This document shows positions 54,504 to 64,000 of a stretch of 64,000 bases of DNA, in pieces (the stretch's first letter is position 1; every line of letters starts with the position of its first letter). This DNA comes from Globodera rostochiensis (lineage: Eukaryota > Nematoda > Chromadorea > Rhabditida > Heteroderidae). The position numbers and the translations under genes were made by a program. Location of the stretch: positions 4,121,254-4,185,253 of the forward strand of contig JAEVLN010000001.1 in assembly GCA_018350325.1 (NCBI GenBank). Direction: 5' to 3'. The notes under the pieces are model-generated. The model did no database searches. It was not told the origin of the DNA and saw only the letters and a list, made by a program, of their open reading frames with translations.

Positions 54504-57132
54504 ATGGGGAAGGAGAAAACAAAAAGCAAAAAGCCTAAATCGCGATCAGGCCACAAGAGGGTCCTAGTGCCCAAGTGGAAGTTGTTTCGCGCCAAAGAGC
54601 CACTCATTTCCGTGTTCATGTGGGGCGTCAATCATTCGGCATGTTTTAAACTCTTCGAATAAAAAATGAATAAATCCAAAAATTAATGTTTTTAGATTGG
54701 CGAATTAATGCATGTGCCGCCGCCCGCGCTGCTGTTGCCCGACGACTTCAAAGCCTATTCTAAGGTTAAAGTGAGCCATCACTGTTTCAACAAGTAATAC
54801 AACTCTAACTCACACAACATTATTTCGACGTTTTTTTTATAGGGATGTGATGCCGAGCCATTTCAAAATTAAGGAATATTGTCCAAACGTGTTTCGCAAT
54901 ATTCGTGAACAGTTCGGAGTGGACCAGTATGGGTATTTGGTGAGCTTTGCTAAAAAAATAATGCATTTTGGGAAAAGGTAAAGAATACTACCATCTGAGG
55001 TTGTGGCTCATTTTATACCCCTCCCCCCTAGGGGTTTGTCAACTTCGAGAAGCTTTATCTCAGCTGTCTAAAAATTGATTTCTTTCGTCGAGGGAGTCGA
55101 ATGACATAAAAATGAAACAAAACTAATGGTAGTATTTTTATTCTCTCAATTTCTCAGACTTCTCTGACTGTGCAAGAGCCCGAATTGGAGCCCAATGAGA
55201 CGACAACTTCCAACCGACTGTTTGTGTCGCATGACAAACAATTTGTCGTTAAGGTTTTGCAAACTTTATTTTGATTTTTAGTATCATTAATTTTCGCTTT
55301 TGTACAGGTCATCGATTCGGAAGCGGTGGCCGAAATCCATTCCATTTTGCGTCAATACCACGAATATGTCGTGGAGCAGCGGGGCAAAACGCTATTGCCC
55401 CAATATTTAGGCCTTTACCGCGTAACGGTAGACGTCAGCGATACGTACATGCTAGTGATGCGCAACATTTTTGGCGGAAAATACGACATCCATAAGAAAT
55501 ACGATCTCAAGGTATTTATGCTGGGTGCGGGTGACAATTTGAAATCAAAGGAAAAAATTGCGATGAAGACCAAAAGGGTCCCCCTCTCTTATGGTTTTGC
55601 GAACCCCCGTCGTGAAATCGTCGACCCCTTGTTGGAGGTGCCCACTTTCCACTTTTTTGGCTTTTGATACGTTGTCTTTAAATTAAAATCTTGTATAATT
55701 TGCCTTTTAAATGCTTTGGATGCGTCCATTCTTTTTGCATACTTAGGGGTCAACAGTTCAAAGACAGGCGAGTGAGAAGGAGAAGAGCAAAGAGTTGCCA
55801 ACGCTCAAGGACAACGACTTTTTGGTGGAGAAATACAAACTTTTGTTGCCGACGGACGCAAAAGCGCAGCTTATGGCAATGTTGAAGAGCGACACCGGTG
55901 AGGAAGGGAATAAAATTAACTGGGGGCAGTCGGACGACGACTTTTTTCGGATTAAGGAAATGGCGGGCGGGAAATTGTGTCTTTTTGGTCACATCGTTTT
56001 TTGCTCTCAAACCAGAGTTTCTGACCCGTCTGCATCTTATGGACTACTCCTTGCTGGTCGGTATACACGACATTGAGTTGGATCGCGAACAGCAACAACA
56101 AAGGGAGGAGCGTACTGCGGCGTCATCACCGCCACAGCAGACGGAGATGGTCGCCGTCGTTTGTGGCGGCGGAGGACCGACACCGTCGGCGATAGTCACT
56201 GCCCCGCCGCCGTTGACGAACACTTCTACCCCAACAACGACTACGGCCTCGGAAATGGCGACAATGTTAGCCAAATTGCACCAACAACAGGCAAAGATGG
56301 GGCCATTAGGGGAAGCAGTCTCAACATTTTGGAATTTTTGAAGTAAATGGGAAAAATGGGTTCCAATATGGAAAATGTCGGTCCCAAACTGTCCTCAATT
56401 GTTTTTTTAGGGCTCAGACGTCGACTCGGGTGGCGAGGGCGGGGGCCGCGCGTCGCCGCCCGACTCTCCGATTCCTTCCGCCAGCGCATTCACCACAACA
56501 TTAGCGGCGAGCGGAGGGCTGAACTTGGACGACGAATTCTTCGCCATTCCTTCCAGCGAAGGTGGGCCAATAGATGGAAAATAATGTGAAAAGGGTCAAC
56601 AAAAGAAAAAAAATAGGTAACTCAGGGAACTAGCGCGAATTTAATTTAAATATCTGCCAAATTATGACAAATTATTTAGAATTTCCCCGTAAGTTGCTCT
56701 ACTTCATCGGCTTGGTGGACATTCTCACATATTACGGAGTCAAAAAACGAACTGAAACGGCCGCCAAAACGGTGAAATACGGCTCCGGAGCGGAAAACAT
56801 CTCCACAGTGAAGCCGGAACAGGCAAACGCAATTCACTAAATTTATTTTATCCTCTTCGATAGTGAGCACCAAATTTTCCTTTTATTTTTTATGTATTAA
56901 ATCTCGACATTTATAGTATGCGAAAAGACTGCTCGAGTTCGTCAATCGCAATGTCGTGTGTCCACCGCAAAATTCGACGACTGATGTTCTGCCAACATTG
57001 TCCAACGCCGATCCTCCGCAGTCGAATCGTCAAATTGACAGAACTGAAGTAATGATCACCTCGACTGTCACTGATCACATGGCAATGATCACCGAGCCGA
57101 TGACCACCACAAACGTCCACTCTTACGATTGA
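54504..57132 (+). CDS. ppk-2: Type II phosphatidylinositol-5-phosphate 4-kinase
   Basis: PIP4K phosphorylates PI5P to PI(4,5)P2 at endomembranes and the nucleus. Exons 54504-54638, 54696-54793, 54843-54939, 55158-55253, 55308-55511, 55747-55897, 56016 to 56290 (or 56317), 56411-56561, 56680-56822 and 56917-57132 join in phase, about 521 residues. Family motifs are [98 protein letters not shown] (catalytic MDYSLL) and [21 protein letters not shown] Ser/Thr/Pro-rich insert follows the MDYSLLVG segment, as in other PIP4Ks, but is longer. Donors at 54639 (GCATGT) and 56823 (GCAAAC) are GC; the donor at 56291 may be too. A roughly 50-residue tail after the conserved C-terminus is not in the vertebrate enzymes. 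The symbol assumes orthology to the C. elegans type II enzyme. Confidence 0.92.
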
Positions 57133-57597
57133 TGATGATCTAAAGTTATTTCTTGGAAAATTTATTCTAGGAATGTGGAATCACGGATACCTAAGCGCGG
57201 AAGCGTTTTCAAACATCCGCGGTGTCAATTACCTCCCGATGTCATCTGATTGAAACCACATTTCTAGAGGATGCCCCGCTCCTCTCAGCAAACGATTCAT
57301 CACACTTCACCCCATTCATTCAATTTTAACAACTATGAAATCCATCTCTAATACGCACCTTTGCTGAATAATGATCTAACAATTGTTCGTGCGATACGCA
57401 CAGAATGTGTATACATATTTCTCTCTTGCAGCAGCTTTTCGTATGTGAAATTTAAGGCGTTCAATTTTTTGTTTTGCGAATCTTTTATCTTTTGCCCCAT
57501 TGCAACAGACGGCCCATTTTTGTAGTTACAAGACAATACAAATAAAATTAAAAAAGAATTTCGGATATACAAATTTGGGCAACGCGTAAATGGGAAT
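57133..57597. other. Spacer between convergent PIP4K and MRGBP-like genes
   Basis: No coding signal or repeat recognised; presumably the two 3' UTRs. Confidence 0.4.
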
Positions 57598-58146
57598 TCA
57601 TCGAGGAGCCATCTCCTCTTTGTACTGATATTCAGTTGGTAGTTCGAAGACTGCAATCTTTTCCAATTCTTCAGAAGGGGACTCGTTTTCCTGGATCAGT
57701 TCCATGTCGTAGTATTCGTTCAATTTTTCTTCGATCTGAATGTTTTGCTAGTTTGATTTGGCTTTTTTCCTGCCTGTCTCGCAGTTGGTCGAATGGCGTA
57801 AGACGGAGAGAAAGCCATCGGTTTTCGTTCATCCTGCTTGCCTTCTAGGCGCCGATGTTTCAACCGTTCAAGGTCACTTTCGCACAAAAAGTCCTTAAGG
57901 AAAAGATGCTCTCTTGGTCGAAGGCATAATCCAAGTCCAAACCTCAAAGTTTATGTCCTCTTCGTAATCAAAAATGTTGTTCATGTACATAACCAACATG
58001 TCAATGTTGAAATGACGATTGATGCCGACCGGCTTGTGATGGATTAACTTTTGAAAAAGCCTACGCTCCGAAGTGAGGCACCAGTCAGTGTCTTGCCTCC
58101 CGCTATTTTTGACGGTTTTCTCATAAATAACGGATTGAGAACTCAT
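57598..58146 (-). CDS. MRGBP/EAF7-like chromatin subunit
   Basis: A small homologue of MRG-binding protein (Eaf7), a subunit of the NuA4/TIP60 histone acetyltransferase complex. Minus-strand exons 58146-57943 and 57735-57598 join in phase to about 113 residues. Exon 1 carries LTSERRLFQKLIHHKPVGIN-RHF, which matches the family's hallmark KPVG(V/I)NRHF; exon 2 carries EEKLNEYYDMELIQENE, matching the W-D-H-L-x-x-M-Y-D-M-x-x-L-H-E segment. The intron 57942-57736 itself contains an open frame (ESDLERLKHRRLEG) that I treat as non-coding, because the direct join restores the family order. The long charged tail of vertebrate MRGBP is absent. Confidence 0.75.
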
Positions 58147-58745
58147 CTTCGTATATTTTCTACGCTAAAAAAGGCATTAGGATAGCTATTTTTAGGCAAA
58201 AAAAAAATTGCGGGCGTTTAAAAAGGCACGAAATTCTATGAATTGATCTTGGTAAAAAATCAATTATTGTATTTTTTAATAGTGATCTTGGCAAGAAAAA
58301 TTCGAATTTTATTGCATTTTTATCTAAAAATTTTCAAAAAAAAATCATGGCAAAAATAGAGGCAAAAAGTTTTTCAACGGCCTCGACCTCAATCCATATT
58401 TTGGCATTTTATGGAAAAAGTAAATTCAATATTATCAATTTTTGAAAATTTTTTTAAAAAACGCAAGCGAAAAATGTATCCTTAAAAAAAGTGTTAGATT
58501 CGGGTTTGGAATTAGTCGAAACGGAGGTTAGTTTCGTATTCTACGCAGAATTCCAAGGATAGAATTCAATTCATAACATATCATACTTCAGTCAGTTTTT
58601 CCCAAATCACCGGGCCCTGAAAACCCCGGGGCTGGTCTATATTGTTGGCATCTTATCCCTTACACTTTAAATCTTGTTCATTTGCAAATAATTTTCGTTT
58701 TTCTCGGATTTTAAGCATTAAAAAACTAAACGAACAAATCTAAAG
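58147..58745. repeat. Intergenic; third copy of the dispersed AT-rich repeat
   Basis: From about 58190 to 58620 this spacer shares TGATCTTGGCAAGAAAA, GAATTTTATTGCATTTTT and, further on, a GAGGTTAG...ATTCTACGC block with the copies near 54060 and 5230. It separates the divergent MRGBP-like and rps-5 genes, so it sits in or next to both promoters. Confidence 0.5.
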
Positions 58746-59783
<1,038 letters not shown>

Positions 59784-60001
59784 GAAAAGGGGACAACGAA
59801 AAGAAAAGAATGGAGATATTCGATTGTTGATTTTGTGTTATTTTTGTTCCTCATGACAAAGAAATTTTCTCAAGGCGTATCCGTCCTGAAATAAGATTTG
59901 TTGTTGAAATTAGGCGATCCAATTGTTATGGTAGGTTGAATAAGCCGAAAAATACTTGTTCGATATATTCCTATATTAAAGACGCAACATTGGGGTAGAA
60001 T

Positions 60002-63000
60002 ATGGTGAAATCGCCGAAAAAATCGCCAGCCAAGCGTCACGTGAGCTCACAACCTTTGGCCAAACGGGCGAAGTTGGGGATTTCTTGTTTTAAATTTTCG
60101 TTTTTGCATTTAGGACCGAATTTTCCTCAATTCTCGTGCAACAAAATGGGAATTCGGCCAAACACATTTCTTTCGAGAACCGGTTGGCCAAACTTGGTAG
60201 GAAATTAGCTCAAGTAGGAAAACTAGCTCAACATTCCTTACGAGCGATTGGAAAATGGGAGCTGTTATTGGTCTCATTTTTGTCATTCCGATTATTCAGA
60301 AATGAATTCTGGCTCTTATGGGCTTAAATAATCGGATACTCAACTGAAAAGACGCTTCCAATTTTAATCCAATCATACAATTCTTAGTTTTTGATTGCAT
60401 TATCATTATTTAAGACGTTGAGGACGGCGGTCTCCATGCGGCGTCGACGTCAAGGTCGAGCTGTTTTTACAAATTTAGACGGGTTTTAACGTTTTAGTGG
60501 ACACGTCTCTGCTCGACAACCCGGAGCTGGTTTAAAATAAAATCACTGAAAAAAAATTTTTTTAAATTAGAAGCCAAATGGCCTCGACCACCGCTGGCGA
60601 AATGGCTGCAGAGCGGACGAACAGATGTTGACTTGGCATTTCAACTGATTGACATCGACTTTTACACCGGTTATTAATATTTGGGAGAATTATACCATTG
60701 GAAACGAACGGGTGATCGATCATCCCTCCGGAAATTTGAGGCAAAAGAAGGCGGACGGATTGTTTTGGCCGTTCCGTCGATACAAACCTCGAAAAGCATT
60801 GCCACCACTGTCCTTTTCTTATTATCAGAGTTGGTCAGCCCTTTTGGCGGGCCAATCTTCATCGGGCAAACAAGACAAAATCGACCATTGTTATTTTAAT
60901 AAACGAATTCTTCGAGAAATCACAACCCTAATTCTATCAAAATAATTGGAACATTTTTAGAACGGACTGGTGTGATTGTGCGGATGTTCGGCGTCACAAA
61001 TTGCGGCAATTCCATCGTCGTTTCTGTGCCCGGCTACCGTCCCTATTTTTTCGCTTCAGCTCCGCTCGGCTTCGACCAATCGCACATCCCCGCCGCAATT
61101 TCTCTGCTTAATTCAAACATTTCGGTTCCTTTTTTTATCACAAAAGCTTCTTCCATTTTATCTGTTTTTGTTGTTGATTTTTTTCTTAATTTTTTTCAAC
61201 CTTTGTTTCAAATCGATTTTTTGTATGTTAAGTAGAATTTTTTATCTCAAACACGCGATCTCAAATGGCACTGATCCGAATTTTTAATTCATAAATAAAA
61301 CTGCTTAATCTTCTAGATAAGTGCCCAAAGTGGCATTCCGAAAGATGCGCCGACGATGGTCACTGACATCGAATTAGTCTTTGGTTCCAATCTGTTCGGG
61401 TTTCATGCTGAACTGCGTCAACAATTGTTTCTGAAGATTTTTGTGCTTTCACCTCGTATAATCACAGCATGTACGTCGTTTGAAATTAATTTGGCTGAAT
61501 TTGTGCTTGCTTTTAATTTTTCTTTTTAAGGCTCCCGAGTGCTTTATCTGTTGGAAAAAATTGGGGCCGATGAGGTGGGCCATTTGGCAAACTTTCGGCC
61601 ATGTCAAGCCTTCGAGGCCAATTTGGATTTCGAAGTGCGCTTCATGGCCGACCTTGGACTCGTCGGATGCGGCTGGGCCGAATGTCCGGCCCGGAAGTTT
61701 ACGCATGTCGACCCAAAACATCGCAACACAAATTGTCAAATTGAAGTGGGAAAGTTTTTTAGCACATTTTGAAAAATTGATGAATTGCGCAGGTTTCCAT
61801 CAATGTCAATGACCTGAAAGTGCACTTAGCGGATGAGCCCCAATGGTCCCATATCGCTCCGTTACGTACTTTGAGCTTCGACATCGAATGCATTGGTCCC
61901 ATAGGTGCGGGCGGTAGTATTGACAGAAAATAAGGGCAAAAATGTTTTTGAAACAGGAACTTTTCCGGACGCCTCGCGTGATCCGATCATTCAAATTGCC
62001 AATATGGTCAAGGTGGAGGGCCAGAAGGAAGAGTTCGTCCGAAACTGCTTCGTCGTGGGCGGATGTGAGACCGTGGTCGGCTCGGACATTGTTGAATGCC
62101 GTGACGAGAAGGAATTGCTCGAGGTGGGCTTCTTGATTAAGCCTTTAATTTTTAATCGTCATTTGCCAACACAGAAATGGGCCGTATTTGTGCGGTGCGT
62201 TGACCCCGACCTGTTGACCGGTTACAACATCCAAAACTTTGACTTGCCGTACATTTTGGACCGGGCCAGACATTTAAAGGTGCTACTACAGAAAAATAAT
62301 TTCTTTAGGTAAGATCATCAATTTTAAAATATTTTTAAGATTGATAAAAGTGTGTGCTTGCTAAGTCGGGTCCGTGGAGCGATGTGTCGGCAGCGGGACG
62401 CCGCCATGCAATCCAAACAAATGGGCAATCGGGTGAACAAACTGGTATCCATGGACGGACGCATCATCTTCGACGTGCTCCAGGTAGAAACGCATACAAT
62501 TTGTTTAAACAAAATTTTGCTTTTTTTTTTCTCTATTGTCAACTTTATGATGACAGTATTTGTTTGTTTTTATTCTCCTTCCCCGCCATACTTTGTTTTC
62601 TTATCCTGAATTTGCTTTGCTTGCATTCAGTTGGTTCTTCGCGACTACAAACTGCGTAGTTACACGCTGAATAACGTCAGCTACTTCTTTCTGGGCGAAC
62701 AAAAGGAGGACGTGTCCTACACGTTCATTCCCCAACTTCAGGTCTCTTTGTTTGTTCTTTAAACTTTCCTCTATTTTTTTCATAGAATGGCTCTGACAAG
62801 GACCGACGACGGCTAGCGTTGTACTGTATGAAAGACGCCTTTTTGCCGTTGCGTTTGCTAGACAAATTGATGCTGGTGATCAATTACATTGAAATGGCGC
62901 GGGTCACCGGCTGTCCGCTGAATTTCCTTGTCTCGCGGGGCCAACAAGTCAAAATTTTGTCCATGTTGCTGAGAAAGGTGGGGAAAATGTCATTATTTGT

Positions 63001-63973
63001 TTACATTTAAAATCCTTGCGAGGTTTTCTCTGTATTTGGTTTTAATTCGCAAACAATTGTAGACCCGTGAACATCATTTGTTTCTGCCGGTGGTTGATGT
63101 AGCCGAGGGCGGCGGTGGCGACGAGGTCGGCTACGAGGGTGCGACCGTCATTGAGCCGTTACGCGCCTTCTACAAGGACCCAATCGCCACGCTGGACTTT
63201 GCCTCCCTCTACCCATCCATTATGATTGCGCACAATCTCTGCTACACGACACTACTGCCCAAGGGCGGCGCGAAAAAAATGCCACCAAAGTGAGAGGGGT
63301 AATGTGAGGGGCGTGCATTGGTTGGTCGACTCGAGTTGGACAGGGCTTGAACAACGCCATTGGGCACCGACTTAAAAATCAATGTTATTTTTTAGTTGGC
63401 GTGAAGGGGAAGACTTCATTGTGACTCCGTCTGGCGACACGTTCGTCAAGTCCTCTCACCGGCAAGGACTGTTGCCGAAGGTGCTCGAAGAGTTGCTCAG
63501 TGCACGGAAACGGGCGAAGGCGGAGCTAAAAAATGAAAAGGACCCTTTTCGGCAAGTTTTATAAAACACAATAATTTTTGTCCGTTATCAAACTTGTTCT
63601 AAATCCGGATCAGCTCATTGATACGCGCTAATTGTTTTGTTTGATCGATCCGATGCTTTTTTTGTTTTTTGTTGACCAATTTCTTTTCAATTGCAGTCAA
63701 ATGGTTCTGAACGGGCGTCAGCTTGCACTAAAAGTCAGTGCCAATTCTGTGTACGGTTTCACCGGCGCCTCTCGTGGCAAATTGCCGTGTTTGGAAATTT
63801 CGCAATCTGTCACCGCTTTTGGTCGCCAAATGATTGAAGCCACCAAACAAATGGTTGAAGGTGAGTTCAATCAATTTTCAATTGCAAACCAAAATTTATT
63901 AAAATTTTTGCAGAACATTACGTCGCGGGCGCTGTCGACGGACTTTGTCCGGCTAATGCCAAAGTGATTTACG
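60002..63973 (+). CDS. pold-1: DNA polymerase delta catalytic subunit (partial, 3' end missing)
   Basis: POLD1 is the B-family polymerase with 3'-5' proofreading used for lagging-strand synthesis. Secure exons are 60961-61124, 61317-61470, 61531-61745, 61793-61904, 61957-62123, 62175-62308, 62351-62483, 62631-62741, 62786-62977, 63063-63289, 63396-63551, 63697-63860 and 63914-63973. Motifs: LSFDIEC (Exo I, with the catalytic Asp and Glu), [12 protein letters not shown] (Exo II), [51 protein letters not shown] (Pol A), [15 protein letters not shown] (Pol B). The window ends in the intron right after VIYG, just before the Pol C DTDS motif. Upstream, the segment [20 protein letters not shown] to DFYT (about 60575-60669) and an opening [13 protein letters not shown] at 60002 are likely exons, but the first two or three junctions could not be fixed. 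The intron at 63552 has a GC donor (GCAAGT). Confidence 0.93.
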
Positions 63974-64000
63974 GTGAAAATTTTGCACAACAATAAATAA

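Noticed and set aside
60670..60960. Open frames between two polymerase delta exons
   Set aside because: They do not resemble the polymerase N-terminal region, and direct splicing of 60669 to 60961 joins DFYT to the conserved VIVRMFGVT segment.

Overview
This is a eukaryotic nuclear window with densely intron-split genes. Most introns are 40 to 350 bp with AG acceptors, and several have GC donors. The proteins are closest to nematode families: an UNC-104/KIF1A kinesin, a BLMP-1 PR/zinc-finger factor, a CES-2-like bZIP, RPS-5 and MKS-1. The very abundant G/C homopolymer tracts, the many minisatellites and the frequent GC-AG introns suggest a plant-parasitic tylenchid nematode, perhaps a cyst nematode. 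The genus is an inference. All exon joins were made by eye from reading frame, splice dinucleotides and remembered family sequences.

Layout: a CYRI/FAM49 gene (+, 2.7-4.2 kb); a two-RRM RNA-binding protein (+, 5.4-10.4 kb) with two introns swollen by G-rich minisatellites; a PAR-type bZIP factor (-, 11.6-14.0 kb); a gene-poor stretch with aldo-keto reductase-like fragments (14-20.4 kb); a 23-bp minisatellite just upstream of the unc-104 kinesin (+, 21.6-30.7 kb), whose PH-domain intron holds a 38-bp array; a pyrimidine-rich low-complexity domain (31-35 kb) holding a 995-bp TIR element; blmp-1 (+, 34.5-40.2 kb); a 2.2-kb minisatellite between the 3' ends of blmp-1 and mks-1; mks-1 (-, 46.2-43.3 kb) with a coding 63-bp repeat; the ribosome-assembly factor NLE1 (-, 49.4-46.5 kb); a 3.6-kb minisatellite; a type II PIP kinase (+, 54.5-57.1 kb); a small MRGBP/EAF7-like gene (-, 58.1-57.6 kb); rps-5 (+, 58.7-59.8 kb); and the catalytic subunit of DNA polymerase delta (+, from 60.0 kb), which runs off the right edge just before its DTDS motif.

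The genes are unrelated housekeeping and developmental loci, not an operon-like pathway. The unusual content is the repeat biology. At least ten tandem arrays lie in introns, between genes and in one coding exon. Two arrays in the RRM gene are built from the gene's own 5' exon-intron junctions, so every unit carries a potential splice donor. At least eight introns have GC donors, and two exons are microexons (11 and 25 nt).
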